A stretch of 64,000 nt of DNA from Microcaldota archaeon (GCA_021817565.1 JAKAUP010000003.1:207026-271025), one strand, 5' to 3'; shown: positions 1 through 8,840, counted from the first letter of the stretch. The notes: generated from the sequence alone by a model not told the origin. Numbers and translations are program-made.

Positions 1-237
1 GTCTACAAAAAGCACGCTCTTCAGGTCTCCGACAATGGTGCCCAGTACCATCATTCCCTTCTTGTATTTGTAAATCCCGGACTGCGGCTCTACCTTTGCT
101 TTGCCTTCTTCGAAAACAGGAGTACCGACAACCGTGGTATACAATGTTCCTTCTATCGCCATCGCGTTCTCTGCAGGTATGTACTCCTCTTCCGTGGCTA
201 CCCTGTCTCCAGGTATGACCTTTTCTTTTCCTTCCAT
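1..237 (-). CDS. csl4: Exosome subunit Csl4, N-terminal part (cut by window edge)
   Basis: The minus strand from 237 reads 79 codons without a stop to the window edge, starting MEGKEKVIPGDRVATEEEYI. The PGDR...EEYIP...GTLYTTVVGTP pattern is the N-terminal beta domain of archaeal Csl4, the S1/zinc-ribbon cap protein of the RNA exosome. The S1 and zinc-ribbon parts lie outside the window. The track omits it because it runs off the edge. It diverges from the DUF45 gene; a TATA-like gttaaatag (260-268) sits 23-31 bases before its ATG, so the mRNA is probably leaderless. Family call is from motif memory. Confidence 0.75.
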   Translation of the reverse strand, partial: MEGKEKVIPGDRVATEEEYIPAENAMAIEGTLYTTVVGTPVFEEGKAKVEPQSGIYKYKKGMMVLGTIVGDLKSVLFVD

Positions 238-259
238 AAAATCAGCTAATCAAAAATCT

Positions 260-268
260 GTTAAATAG
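260..268. promoter_or_regulatory. Shared TATA-like box for divergent csl4 and DUF45 genes
   Basis: The 59-base spacer between two divergent starts has one good TATA-like element, GTTAAATAG (reverse CTATTTAAC). It lies 23-31 bases from the csl4 ATG and 29-49 bases from the candidate starts of the DUF45 gene. The identical 9-mer occupies the same position in the divergent spacer at 29348-29356. Promoter use is inferred from position only. Confidence 0.5.
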
Positions 269-296
269 GAAATGTGAAGATTAATATTACTTCTCA

Positions 297-1046
297 TTGG
301 TTTTGAATATGGGCGATGCGGAACTTAATTCATTGGAACCGATACGCGTGGGCGAGAGCATTTTTGAAGTGCTGCTCGAGTATTCTGGAAATATGCACTC
401 GTATGCCAGAGTTAGGGATGGGAAGGTCGTAATAAGCATACCGAAAAGACTTGATAATAAGGCTGAGGCTGGTAGCATTGCTTACCTCTATTCGAAAATG
501 GAGAGGCTTATATCCAAGCATCCGAATCGTTTCGTTGCGGAGAGGATTACGTTTGAGAACGAGTGTGTGACTTACCCGCTCGGAAGAGAGGTCTCAGTAA
601 AGGTCCTCTTTGCCAGTGGGCGCAGAACCCCCAGTTATGATATATCAGGAAGCTGCGTTACAATAATGTTAGGAAACCGCGAAACTGACTGGAAAAGCGT
701 GCTGAACAAGCTTGCAACCGCGGCCATATCTGAGCTCTCCGCCCCAGATGTAATCGCTATGGTAGATCAGATCAACGAGTCGCATTTCAAGGGAAAAATT
801 GGGAAGGTTAGGATAAAGCGGAATAGAGGAATATGGGGATCGATATCAAAGGACGGAAACATGAGCCTAAACTTTAGCCTTCTTTACGCCCCCAGGGATG
901 TGCTCGAATATGTGATAGTGCACGAGCTCTCGCATATAAAGCATAGAAAACACGGCAGGAAGTTCTGGGAATCTGTGGAAAAAGTTATTCCTGATTATAG
1001 GACAAGGAGGGCATGGCTCAGGGAGCACAGCTCCCTGATGGGATAA
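297..1046 (+). CDS. DUF45/YgjP-like zinc metallopeptidase
   Basis: A 249-residue protein with a C-terminal HEXXH-type site, VIVHELSHIKHRKHGRKFW (about residues 204-222), the hallmark of the YgjP/DUF45 (SprT-related, WLM-like) metallopeptidases: HELSH plus a downstream His bind zinc and the Glu is catalytic. The N-terminal half is beta-rich as usual for the family; physiological substrates are unknown. The start is uncertain: TTG 297, TTG 303 or ATG 309 are in frame, all close to the expected leaderless start below the TATA box at 260-268. It ends 4 bases before the convergent rpl12 stop. Confidence 0.8.
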   Translation: MVLNMGDAELNSLEPIRVGESIFEVLLEYSGNMHSYARVRDGKVVISIPKRLDNKAEAGSIAYLYSKMERLISKHPNRFVAERITFENECVTYPLGREVSVKVLFASGRRTPSYDISGSCVTIMLGNRETDWKSVLNKLATAAISELSAPDVIAMVDQINESHFKGKIGKVRIKRNRGIWGSISKDGNMSLNFSLLYAPRDVLEYVIVHELSHIKHRKHGRKFWESVEKVIPDYRTRRAWLREHSSLMG

Positions 1047-1050
1047 GCGC

Positions 1051-1365
1051 TTAGCCGAACAGGCTTGCAAGACCCCCGGCTGCCTCTTCCTCGCTCTTTG
1101 CCTCTTCTGCTGGGTGCTTCTTCTCTTCCTTCGGTTTTGCCTCAGCGTGCGGTGCGCCGCCTGTCGGAACAGAAGCTGCTACATGAACGCTCTGCGCGTT
1201 CTTTATAACGTCCTTTATGTTCACTCCCTTGAGGGACTCGACCACTGCCTTTGCCTTTGCCTCGTCGGGACTGAATCCCGCCGCTTTTACGACCTCCATT
1301 ATGCTTTTCTCGTTTATTTCTTTGCCTGCCTCGTCAAGAAGCAATGCAGCGTATACATATTCCAT
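1051..1365 (-). CDS. rpl12: Ribosomal protein aL12 (P1), stalk protein
   Basis: A 104-residue acidic stalk protein starting [17 protein letters not shown] (the helical dimerisation domain), with an Ala/Glu/Lys-rich hinge and the conserved tail [13 protein letters not shown] that recruits translational GTPases. In archaea several aL12 dimers bind the C-terminal spine of L10. It is the last gene of the L1-L10-L12 operon, 24 bases after the L10 stop. Confidence 0.96.
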   Translation of the reverse strand: MEYVYAALLLDEAGKEINEKSIMEVVKAAGFSPDEAKAKAVVESLKGVNIKDVIKNAQSVHVAASVPTGGAPHAEAKPKEEKKHPAEEAKSEEEAAGGLASLFG

Positions 1366-1389
1366 AATTTCACCTTAATATAATTCTGA

Positions 1390-2223
1390 TCAGCTCTTCG
1401 CAATGCCGTTGATTGACGCTGCGGCAGCATAAGCGTTCGCGACCAGCACATCTATTACTTTGCTGTCGTATATCTTTGCCCCTACTCCGAGCGCCATCGC
1501 GTTGTTGTACGCGTCCTCAACGAACTTCTTTACAGTATACATATTTATTATTTGCGCCTTGAAGCTTATCGAGACGGCCGCGGCAAATGCCTTTGATATA
1601 TCGGCTGCCATCCCTTCGCTGTTCATCTGAAGCAGCTCCGCATTGAATATTATCCCGTCATTGAATACCGCGTTCGGCTTCAGCTCAGCCACAAACGGGA
1701 ATATGTTGAGCGTGTGAAGCGCCTTTGCGACGTTCAGCGGTATCTTCTCGTCCTTGTGGACGAGCACCTTTGCCTTTGATATGACCACCTTGCCCTTGTC
1801 TATCTTCACATCTATGCCTGCAGATTTCAGCTCGGTGACTGCCTGCCCTGGAGGCAGTGATGTCTCTCCTGCTTCTATGCTTATGTCTTCCGGAGCCTTC
1901 TGGTTCGGCTTTGCTGCAAGCTTTATTGAATTGCTGCTGAATTCCCTGTAAAGCTCAAATGGGTTTTCGTTCGATAGCACGAGCGCGCACGTTCCGTCCA
2001 AGAAATTTCCCAACTGTTCGGTGCGTTTGTCTGAAGACAGTGTTCTTGTGAGTATGTTCTTCCTTCCTGTTATCACAACCGCTCTGCCGCGCAGCTTGTT
2101 CCTCAATGACTGGAAGAGACGGTCTGGCGCTCCGTCTAGCCTGACCACAGCTATTGTCTCGTAGTCCTTTATTTTTACGGAATGTTTTCTTACAGCGTCC
2201 TTCTTCTCCTCCTTTTTCAGCAT
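1390..2223 (-). CDS. rpl10: Ribosomal protein uL10 (P0), short form without the acidic tail
   Basis: A 277-residue uL10/P0: N-terminal 23S-binding domain (DYETIAVVRLDGAPDRLFQ, then LRGRAVVITGRKN), the domain II insertion (LPPGQAVTELKSAGIDVKI) and Ala-rich spine helices that carry aL12 dimers. The protein stops at AAAASINGIAKS. Most archaeal L10 proteins continue into a charged linker and a GLGALFG-like tail shared with aL12; none is present here and the frame closes cleanly. It is 12 bases downstream of rpl1. Confidence 0.93.
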   Translation of the reverse strand: MLKKEEKKDAVRKHSVKIKDYETIAVVRLDGAPDRLFQSLRNKLRGRAVVITGRKNILTRTLSSDKRTEQLGNFLDGTCALVLSNENPFELYREFSSNSIKLAAKPNQKAPEDISIEAGETSLPPGQAVTELKSAGIDVKIDKGKVVISKAKVLVHKDEKIPLNVAKALHTLNIFPFVAELKPNAVFNDGIIFNAELLQMNSEGMAADISKAFAAAVSISFKAQIINMYTVKKFVEDAYNNAMALGVGAKIYDSKVIDVLVANAYAAAASINGIAKS

Positions 2224-2235
2224 TCGAATAACCCC

Positions 2236-2868
2236 TTATAAGAGCCTCACTGGAGGGCTCATGCTCAGTTTGATATAAACAGATCTTAGGTTCTGGCTGC
2301 TTACCTGGCCAGATATCGATTTTAGCACTGCATCTATGTTCTCTGCGATCTGCCTTGTTTCCATGTTCTCCGAACCGACCACGCAATGCACTGTCGGAAG
2401 GTACTTCCCTCTTGTTGATATGTTGACCGACTTTGATATGTTCTTTACCATATCCTTTGCGTTTGACGGAGAGACAGGTTTAGGCATCCTGCCTTTCGGC
2501 CCGAGGAATGACCCGAGCTGCCTGGCTACCACGCTCATCATCGCGGGCTCTGCGAGCGAAGTATAGTTGAGCAGTTCTCTCATCTTCTCCTTGTCGTGGG
2601 AGATTTCTTCCACTTCCTTCGCGCCAATTACCTTTGCGCCGGAGGATTGTGCGGTCGAAGCTATATCCTTGTTGTCCGCATACACCAACACTTTTGCCTC
2701 CTTGCCCCTTCCGTTTGGGAGCACTACGCTGATGTTCATGCGGTTGTCCTGCTTCGAGAAGTCTACGCCTTTGAAATTCACTGCCATCTCCACACTCTGG
2801 ACAAACTTGCGTTTGCCCTTGTTCTCTTTTAGAAACTTCTCAATGAGCTCTATCTTTTCTGATTCCAT
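2236..2868 (-). CDS. rpl1: Ribosomal protein uL1
   Basis: 210 residues, shortened from the 287-residue track ORF. The chosen ATG at 2868 follows a strong GGAGGG 6 bases upstream and begins MESEKIELIEKFLKE; upstream codons have no L1 homology. Motifs include FLGPKGRMPKPVSP, the L1 signature region contacting the 23S L1 stalk. First gene of the operon. A TATA-like TTAATAAAC lies about 65-75 bases upstream, leaving a leader of roughly 45 bases. L1 binding to its own leader is known in methanogens; I could not confirm the site here. Confidence 0.95.
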   Translation of the reverse strand: MESEKIELIEKFLKENKGKRKFVQSVEMAVNFKGVDFSKQDNRMNISVVLPNGRGKEAKVLVYADNKDIASTAQSSGAKVIGAKEVEEISHDKEKMRELLNYTSLAEPAMMSVVARQLGSFLGPKGRMPKPVSPSNAKDMVKNISKSVNISTRGKYLPTVHCVVGSENMETRQIAENIDAVLKSISGQVSSQNLRSVYIKLSMSPPVRLL

Positions 2869-3058
2869 TAAAAACCCTCCTGCATATTGCAGTGCCAGCG
2901 GGAAAACCAGCACTAATATTGAATGAGTAAGGTTTATTAAGTTTGTGTGCGCGGCCGATTGCATTGTTATTGCAATTTCGCCCGCCCCACTTCTCCTATT
3001 CTGCCATGCTTGCGCGTTTAGGCAAAATATTAAATGGTTGACAGTACAATCTAACTTG

Positions 3059-4279
3059 ATGCCGGACAGAATACTCGTGCTAGTGGTGGACATAGACAAT
3101 GACCTTTACAAGAAGGCTAGGATAACCGGCCCTATTATAGGTAGAGCGTCAAACCTGAAGGCTGCAACAAAGATGGCTCTCTCAGATCCGACGGATACAG
3201 ATGCGAACGCGATGTTTGAGGCGATAAAGAGGTATGACGAGCTCAGGAAACAGGGCTTTGATACGGAAGTTGCCACAATAACCGGATCCGAGAAGGAAGG
3301 GTATATTGCCGATAGGGAGATAAGCAGGCAGATAGAGCGCGTCGTAGATATAATAAAACCGGATTCATGCCTTTTCGTGACTGATGGGAAGAGCGACGAG
3401 CGCGCATTGCCGCTACTGAAAGCTAGGGTGAAGGTCGACAGCGTGGACGTTGTGCATATGAAGCAAGCCGCAACGCTTGAGAACACCTATTTCGTAATGC
3501 TGGAGAAGATAAAGGATCCGCATTACGCACGCATAATCTTCGGGATACCTGCCGTACTCTTGATACTCTTCGCTCTGAGCTATTATCTCAACCTGGGATG
3601 GCAGCTTCCTGTTGCGCTCATAGGCATATACCTTATAATAAAGGGCTTTGGGATTGAGGAGCGCTTCCTTGAATCCTTCAGGGGTTTCGGATTCAGCATG
3701 GGGAGGATAAGCTTCATATTTTATACTGCGGCGATAGTGTTCTTCATACTTGGATTGGCCGTAGGTTACAGCGGATACGTGCAGCACAGCCTAACAACGC
3801 AAAACCTTCTCGTCTTGTATTCATATGGAGTGCAGAACTTCATAATTCCTTTTGCTGTGGGACTTGTACTTTATCTGATAGGGCGTGTGATAGACCTTGA
3901 AGGGCAGCGCATGAGGTTCCAGCTGCTGAACCAGGGCATATACATAGCTTATTCTGTGATATCTCTATCCCTAGTATACTTTTTGGCTGCGTGGTTCATA
4001 GGCCAGATATACTTCTGGCAGTACCTGCTCTTCAGCGCAATCTCGCTTGTGGTTGGATACGCGATTGCCACGTTCAGCTATGTGCTTAAGAGAATAGTGA
4101 TAAAAAACTCGCGACTTAAGAACAAGAATGTGATAAACGACATAGGCGCATACATTGGGAAGGTGAGCGGGGTTGACCCGAAGAGCGAGCTCCTTTACGT
4201 GAAGACTGAACACGGAAAGATAATAAGCTTTGATATCGACAGAATAAGCAAACTGACCGATTGGGTTATAATAAGATAG
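3059..4279 (+). CDS. DUF373 family membrane protein
   Basis: 406 residues from ATG 3059; the track's upstream 38 residues are a low-quality extension. The soluble N-terminus begins MPDRILVLVVDIDNDL and continues ARITGPIIGRASNLKAATKM, the DUF373 signature of archaeal proteins of unknown function. After about residue 150 come roughly six or seven hydrophobic segments (e.g. IIFGIPAVLLILFALSYYL), then a soluble tail. It is transcribed away from rpl1 and precedes the ribosomal cluster. No biochemical role is established for the family. Confidence 0.85.
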   Translation: MPDRILVLVVDIDNDLYKKARITGPIIGRASNLKAATKMALSDPTDTDANAMFEAIKRYDELRKQGFDTEVATITGSEKEGYIADREISRQIERVVDIIKPDSCLFVTDGKSDERALPLLKARVKVDSVDVVHMKQAATLENTYFVMLEKIKDPHYARIIFGIPAVLLILFALSYYLNLGWQLPVALIGIYLIIKGFGIEERFLESFRGFGFSMGRISFIFYTAAIVFFILGLAVGYSGYVQHSLTTQNLLVLYSYGVQNFIIPFAVGLVLYLIGRVIDLEGQRMRFQLLNQGIYIAYSVISLSLVYFLAAWFIGQIYFWQYLLFSAISLVVGYAIATFSYVLKRIVIKNSRLKNKNVINDIGAYIGKVSGVDPKSELLYVKTEHGKIISFDIDRISKLTDWVIIR

Positions 4280-4345
4280 TCCAAGGTCTTGCAAGAGCAC
4301 CTGGAACAAAAACAAACTCTCAAAATAAAAGAAAGGTTTTTAAGT

Positions 4346-4660
4346 ATGCCTAATGCTAATAATATCGGCCCTTATTACACAAATAAGAACATAGTTCTGC
4401 ATGAACTAATAGGTCTTAAGGTGAGGGTAAAAAGGAGCAAAGACAGAAAGAGAGAAGGAACTAGCGGCATCGTGATAGATGAAACAAAGCATACGCTCCT
4501 CTTGGAGACTGACGCTGGAAGAAAGGTGGTGCCGAAGTCCGGTTCAGAGTTTTTGTTCTCAGTAAATGGGAAGAACTTTGTTGTGGAAGGCAGAGAGATA
4601 CTCTTCCGCCCCAATGAACGGATAAAGAAAGGTATAAAATATTACAAGAGACGTGATTGA
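4346..4660 (+). CDS. rnp1: RNase P protein component 1 (Rpp29/Pop4)
   Basis: 104 residues from ATG 4346. The LIGLKVRVKRSKD...GTSGIVIDETKHTLLLET core is the Sm-like barrel of Rpp29, which with Rpp21 helps RNase P RNA bind and cleave pre-tRNA 5' leaders. Position before S17/L14 is the classical archaeal location, although L22, S3 and L29 are absent upstream here. Its TGA overlaps the TTG start of rps17. Confidence 0.9.
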   Translation: MPNANNIGPYYTNKNIVLHELIGLKVRVKRSKDRKREGTSGIVIDETKHTLLLETDAGRKVVPKSGSEFLFSVNGKNFVVEGREILFRPNERIKKGIKYYKRRD

Positions 4661-4960
4661 TTGGATTGCAACGACATAAGATGCCCCATACATGGGAGCC
4701 TCAAGACGAGAGGAAACTCTTTCGAGGGCACGGTGGTATCTGACAGGAACCAACGCACAGTGATCGTGATAAGAGATTATATTGCGCCCCTCAGAAAGTA
4801 TGAACGTCAGCTGAGGAAAAGATCAAGCATACCTGCGCACAACCCGCCATGCATCTCTGCAAAGAGGGGGGATACAGTGACGGTTGAGGAGTGCAGGAGA
4901 ATAAGCAAGACAAAGGCATTTGTTGTAACTTCTATAATAAAGAAAGGTGTTGAACAATGA
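4661..4960 (+). CDS. rps17: Ribosomal protein uS17
   Basis: 99 residues from a TTG directly after the rnp1 stop. Motifs: CPIHGSLKTRGNSFEGTVVS, then DYIAPLRKYERQLRKRSSIPAHNPP, typical of the OB-fold uS17 that binds 16S helices 7 and 11. It overlaps rpl14 by four bases (ATGA), suggesting translational coupling. Confidence 0.96.
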   Translation: MDCNDIRCPIHGSLKTRGNSFEGTVVSDRNQRTVIVIRDYIAPLRKYERQLRKRSSIPAHNPPCISAKRGDTVTVEECRRISKTKAFVVTSIIKKGVEQ

Positions 4961-5355
4961 GGCAGATATCTTCGAGAGTTTCTAAGGGGCTTATACCGGG
5001 AAGCGTGGTCATATGCGCGGATAACACCGGGGCGAAGGCACTTCGGATAATATCAAAGAAGGGAGTTGGAGGAACCCACAGAAAACTGAAGAACGTTGGC
5101 GTTGGGGACATAATCATAGCGAGCGTAAGAAGCGGTTCTCCGGAATACATGAAGAAGAAGGTAAGGGCCGTGATAATAAGGCAGAGAAGCCCGATACGCA
5201 GAAAGGACGGACTTAGGGTAAGATTCGAGGACAATGCCGCCATACTCGTGAACGATGCAAACCTTGCGGTAGGCACCGAGGTAAAGGGAGTGATGGCTAG
5301 GGAGGTATTGGAGAGGTACGTAAAGCTCGCAGGAGTTGCTTCAAGGGTAGTGTAA
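4957..5355 (+). CDS. rpl14: Ribosomal protein uL14
   Basis: 132 residues. Begins MRQISSRVSKGLIPGSVVIC, then ADNTGAKALRIISKKGVGG and RQRSPIRRKDGLRVRFEDNA, all diagnostic for uL14 at the subunit interface. ATG overlaps the rps17 stop and the TAA abuts the rpl24 ATG. Confidence 0.97.
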   Translation: MRQISSRVSKGLIPGSVVICADNTGAKALRIISKKGVGGTHRKLKNVGVGDIIIASVRSGSPEYMKKKVRAVIIRQRSPIRRKDGLRVRFEDNAAILVNDANLAVGTEVKGVMAREVLERYVKLAGVASRVV

Positions 5356-5718
5356 ATGATCAAGTCTTCAAAACCGAGAAAGCAGAGGAAGTTCAGGTAC
5401 AACGCGCCACTGCATTTAAGGAAGCATTTCGTGCACGCCCACCTTTCGAAGGAGGCAGCAACAAAGTTAAATATCAAAAGAAGGACAATACAGGTGTCGC
5501 GCGGCGATACCGTAAAGATAATGAGTGGGTCGAGAAAGGGGAAGGCAGGAAAGGTCTCAAAGGTCGACACGGTAAGGGGATTCCTGTTCATAGATGGGAT
5601 AACCAGGAAAAATGTGAGGGGACGCGAACTCCAGATACCGATAAGGCCGAACTCGGTTTACATAACAGACGTGAACATGAACGACAAGATGCGCGCGGCG
5701 AAATTAACAAAGGGTTGA
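5356..5718 (+). CDS. rpl24: Ribosomal protein uL24
   Basis: 120 residues with a KOW motif (VSRGDTVKIMSGSRKGKAGK) after the archaeal N-terminal extension (SKPRKQRKFRYNAPLHLRKH). uL24 is an early assembly protein of the large subunit. Start is immediately after rpl14. Confidence 0.96.
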   Translation: MIKSSKPRKQRKFRYNAPLHLRKHFVHAHLSKEAATKLNIKRRTIQVSRGDTVKIMSGSRKGKAGKVSKVDTVRGFLFIDGITRKNVRGRELQIPIRPNSVYITDVNMNDKMRAAKLTKG

Positions 5719-5722
5719 TAAG

Positions 5723-6391
5723 ATGGCAAGAAAAGCTAATAAACGTCACATTAAAAGCCTGGCAGCTCCGGTTTTCTTCGGAGTGGAAAGAAAGAAAAAT
5801 AAGTATGTATCGAAGCCTATTCCTGGCACGCACTCCAAGGAGAGGAGCGTTTCAGTAGAGCTTGCCCTTAAGAGGGTCGGTCTGGTTAAGAGCAGGATGG
5901 AGGCGGTACGGCTTCTAAAGGATGGTGCCGTAGCGGTAAACTCAAAAAAGATAAATAATGTGAGATACCCTGTCGGATTTTCTGACAGAGTAGAGGTTGG
6001 AAAGGAGAGCTTTGCGATAGGGATAGACAAGCACGGGGTAATTTCCATCGAGAAGGAGAAGGGAGGTGCGCAGCGCGTCATGAAGGTGGTGGGGAAGTAC
6101 AAGACAAAGAATGGAGAGGTCAGGATAAGACTGCACGACGGAACCACACTTAACATCGGCTCTGAACCGAAGATAAACGATTCGGTAAGGATGGAGAAGG
6201 GAGGCGCAAAACTGATAACGCTTAGGGAAGGCAGCAGCTGCTTTGTCATTGGAGGAGTGCACGTTGGCTCTTCCGGAAAGATAGCATCCGTAAAGGAAGG
6301 CACCAGAAACACCGAGAAGTCGGTGAAGATAGAAACTGGCGACGGGAAGAGCTTTGAAACCCTCGCAAAGAACATAATAGTTACAAGTTGA
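5723..6391 (+). CDS. rps4e: Ribosomal protein eS4
   Basis: 222 residues, an archaeal/eukaryotic S4e: basic N-terminus, an S4-type RNA-binding segment (RVGLVKSRMEAVRLLKDGAV), a central eS4 domain and a C-terminal KOW-like part (VHVGSSGKIASVKEGT). Slightly shorter than many homologues. Four bases after rpl24. Confidence 0.95.
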   Translation: MARKANKRHIKSLAAPVFFGVERKKNKYVSKPIPGTHSKERSVSVELALKRVGLVKSRMEAVRLLKDGAVAVNSKKINNVRYPVGFSDRVEVGKESFAIGIDKHGVISIEKEKGGAQRVMKVVGKYKTKNGEVRIRLHDGTTLNIGSEPKINDSVRMEKGGAKLITLREGSSCFVIGGVHVGSSGKIASVKEGTRNTEKSVKIETGDGKSFETLAKNIIVTS

Positions 6392-6396
6392 GTCTT

Positions 6397-6915
6397 ATGG
6401 CGGATATGCGCGAGATAGTAATGGATAAGGTTGTAGTAAACATAGGCACAGGAAGCGATGTGAACGCCTACGAAAATGCCAAAAAATTGCTCACGACGCT
6501 TACGGAGTCGAAGCCAGCCGCAGCAAAGGCGAAGAGAAGGATACCGACGTTCAAAATAGGCAAAGGCACAAAGATAGGCGTATTTGTAACGATCAGGGGA
6601 AAACGCGCGAATGAGCTTGCAAGGCGGCTCTTCAAGACTGTGGATAATGTGATAGGAACACGCGCCATATCAGGGAATTCGGTAAACTTTGGAATCAAGG
6701 AGTATATAGACATACCAGGGCTCAAGTACGACCCCACAATAGGGATAATAGGGATGAATGTGAATGTCTCATTTAGGAGAAGGGGGGCGAGAGTCGGGCT
6801 TAGGAAGAGGCGTAATGCTCCAGTAGGCAAAAAGCATATGCTTATAAACAGAGATGAGATAAAGGAACACTTAAAAAAAGAGTTTGGAGTAGGGATATCA
6901 ACAGGTGCTGAGTAA
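6397..6915 (+). CDS. rpl5: Ribosomal protein uL5
   Basis: 172 residues from ATG 6397 (a TTG at 6388 overlapping the rps4e stop is the alternative). MADMREIVMDKVVVNIGTGS, then GTKIGVFVTIRGKRANELARRLF and GIKEYIDIPGLKYDPTIG identify uL5, which binds 5S rRNA and contacts P-site tRNA. Its TAA overlaps the rps14 ATG. Confidence 0.95.
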   Translation: MADMREIVMDKVVVNIGTGSDVNAYENAKKLLTTLTESKPAAAKAKRRIPTFKIGKGTKIGVFVTIRGKRANELARRLFKTVDNVIGTRAISGNSVNFGIKEYIDIPGLKYDPTIGIIGMNVNVSFRRRGARVGLRKRRNAPVGKKHMLINRDEIKEHLKKEFGVGISTGAE

Positions 6916-7070
6916 TGTTACCATACGAGTATAGGTTTAAGGGTAGAGGCAAAAGGCAGTGCAGGATATGCGGAGCCAGACGAGCCCTGATAAGATCACA
7001 CGACCTTTACATATGCAGAAGGTGTTTCAGGGAGGTAGCTCCGAAGATAAACTTCAAGAAGTACGGGTGA
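6915..7070 (+). CDS. rps14: Ribosomal protein uS14, zinc-binding type (missed by the track)
   Basis: A 51-residue ORF below the track's size cut. It starts with the ATG formed by the rpl5 stop (taATG) and reads MLPYEYRFKGRGKRQCRICG, then SHDLYICRRCF...NFKKYG. The two CxxC pairs form the zinc knuckle of archaeal S14, placed correctly between L5 and S8. Confidence 0.95.
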   Translation: MLPYEYRFKGRGKRQCRICGARRALIRSHDLYICRRCFREVAPKINFKKYG

Positions 7071-7074
7071 AAAG

Positions 7075-7458
7075 ATGGTTGACAGGTTTGCCGAGGCTAT
7101 TAATACCATAAAGAATAACGAATACATAGGCAGGGAGGAGTGCACAGTATACTCGACAAACCTGATAAGGAGGTTTCTTGACATACTGAAAGAGAACGGC
7201 TACATAGAAGGGTATGAGGAGTTCAGCGAAAGATATGCAAAGAAGCTGCGCATTAAGCTTTCGAAAAGGATAAATAACATTGGCGTAATAAAACCCAGGT
7301 ATTCGATAAAGAACTCGCAGATAATAGATTTCGAACAGAGGTATATACCCAGCAAGGACTTCGGGTTGCTCGTAATCTCTTCCCCTGAAGGGTTGACCAC
7401 GAACAGATCTGCCAGGGAAAGGGGCGTCGGTGGCAAACTTATAGCTTACGTATATTGA
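7075..7458 (+). CDS. rps8: Ribosomal protein uS8
   Basis: 127 residues. MVDRFAEAINTIKNNEYIGR at the N-terminus and a C-terminus (KDFGLLVISSPEGLTTNRSA followed by GGKLIAYVY) typical of archaeal uS8, a primary 16S-binding protein of the platform. ATG is four bases after the rps14 stop. Confidence 0.96.
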   Translation: MVDRFAEAINTIKNNEYIGREECTVYSTNLIRRFLDILKENGYIEGYEEFSERYAKKLRIKLSKRINNIGVIKPRYSIKNSQIIDFEQRYIPSKDFGLLVISSPEGLTTNRSARERGVGGKLIAYVY

Positions 7459-7466
7459 GGATTTTT

Positions 7467-7994
7467 ATGTCTTACATGCAGGTGAAGATATTAGAAGGCG
7501 TTTCCGCAAAGGTAGAGGGTTCACAGGTAGAGCTATCCGGAAAAAACGGAAAGAGCAAACGCAGGTTCAATCCCAACCTGATACATGCGGAAGTGAAAGG
7601 AGGCATGATAGAGATATCAATAAAGGAGAACAAGAAGGTGATGGACGCGGCAGGCATGGCTGCTAAGGCGTTCGCAAAGCAGATCAGCTGCGATATGGAA
7701 GGCGTTCTGAACGGCCATGAGGTTAAGATGGAGATTGTCTATGCACATTTCCCGATGACCATAGAGACTTCTGGAAATAAGGTAATAATAAAGAACATGC
7801 TTGGGGAGCGCGCACCCAGAACCGCAAAGCTCATGGGCGACACAAAGCTGACCGTAAACGGGAAGGAGATAAAAATAATGGGCATAAGCCTGGATGATGT
7901 GGCGCAGAGTGCAGCAAACATACGCAAGGCTTGCAAGGTAAGAAAAATAGACGAGCGAATATTCCAGGACGGCATATATTACTCGGAAAAATGA
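7467..7994 (+). CDS. rpl6: Ribosomal protein uL6
   Basis: 175 residues from ATG 7467, preceded by GAGG; the track's TTG 7455 overlaps the rps8 stop and is less likely. Two uL6 repeats are visible, with HFPMTIETSGNKVIIKNMLGE as the archaeal L6 signature. uL6 lies near the factor-binding site at the base of the stalk. Confidence 0.95.
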   Translation: MSYMQVKILEGVSAKVEGSQVELSGKNGKSKRRFNPNLIHAEVKGGMIEISIKENKKVMDAAGMAAKAFAKQISCDMEGVLNGHEVKMEIVYAHFPMTIETSGNKVIIKNMLGERAPRTAKLMGDTKLTVNGKEIKIMGISLDDVAQSAANIRKACKVRKIDERIFQDGIYYSEK

Positions 7995-8001
7995 TGGTTT
8001 T

Positions 8002-8370
8002 ATGTTGAGAAAAAAGAGTCACCCGAAATTCAGCGTTCCGAACGCGCAGGCAAAAAACAGGAAGCGCGTAAAGGATAGATGGAGGGTGCAAAGGGGGCTT
8101 GACAACAAGAAGAGGATGAAGAAGGCCTTTATGGGAGCCGAGCCCACAATAGGGTATAGGAATCCGGAATCGGTGCGCCATGTGATGCAGAACGGCATGA
8201 GGGCCTATCTAGTGCACAGCCAGCCTGAGCTTATGGGTATGCTCAAAAACTCCGACACAGGAAAATTCGACGTGATAATAGCAAAAGGCGTTGGAAAGGT
8301 AAAAAGAAGGCAGATAATGGAATCGGCAAAGAAAGAGGGAATAAGAGTGAGGAACGGTGGTAAAGAATGA
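8002..8370 (+). CDS. rpl32e: Ribosomal protein eL32
   Basis: 122 residues. KDRWRVQRGLDNKKRMKKAF followed by PTIGYRNPESVRH matches the eL32 core (normally WRRPRGxDNKxR...IGYGS). Standard position between L6 and L19e; overlaps rpl19e by four bases. Confidence 0.94.
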   Translation: MLRKKSHPKFSVPNAQAKNRKRVKDRWRVQRGLDNKKRMKKAFMGAEPTIGYRNPESVRHVMQNGMRAYLVHSQPELMGMLKNSDTGKFDVIIAKGVGKVKRRQIMESAKKEGIRVRNGGKE

Positions 8371-8840
8371 GCATAGAATTCACCAAGAGGATATCAGGAA
8401 AGCTGCTTAAGAGAGGAGTCAATTCAGTAAGGATAAAGGATAGCGCGAGGGAGGATGCTGCAAAAGCGATAACTGCAGACGACGTCAGACAGCTCATAAA
8501 GAGCGGTTCGGTGTACGCAACTCCGAAAAAAAGGAATATAAGCCTAAGGGGAAAACAGAGGAACGAGAAGAAGGCGAAGGGAAGGATGAGAGGACCGGGA
8601 AGAAAACGCGGAACGTACAAGGCAAGAGTAGGAAAAACTTACCAGAAGAGAGTGCGCGCACAGCGCAGGGTGCTCAAAGAGCTGAAGGCCAATAAGACAA
8701 TAACAAACGAACAATTCAAGAGGTTTTACCTGCTTGTGAAAGGAGGTGCATTTGGGAGCAAGGCGCAGCTGTTGAACAGCATAATGAACTCGGGCGTGCA
8801 AATAGAGAACGAGCACTTCGAGAAGCTTAAACATATGTGA
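8367..8840 (+). CDS. rpl19e: Ribosomal protein eL19
   Basis: 157 residues. DDVRQLIKSGSVYATPKKRN and GRMRGPGRKRGTYKARV are the eL19 signature; the long basic helix contacts an interface bridge. ATG overlaps the L32e stop. Confidence 0.96.
   Translation: MSIEFTKRISGKLLKRGVNSVRIKDSAREDAAKAITADDVRQLIKSGSVYATPKKRNISLRGKQRNEKKAKGRMRGPGRKRGTYKARVGKTYQKRVRAQRRVLKELKANKTITNEQFKRFYLLVKGGAFGSKAQLLNSIMNSGVQIENEHFEKLKHM

Noticed and set aside
1955-2386. 143-residue minus ORF spanning the L10/L1 junction
   Set aside because: Out-of-frame shadow of two confident ribosomal genes.
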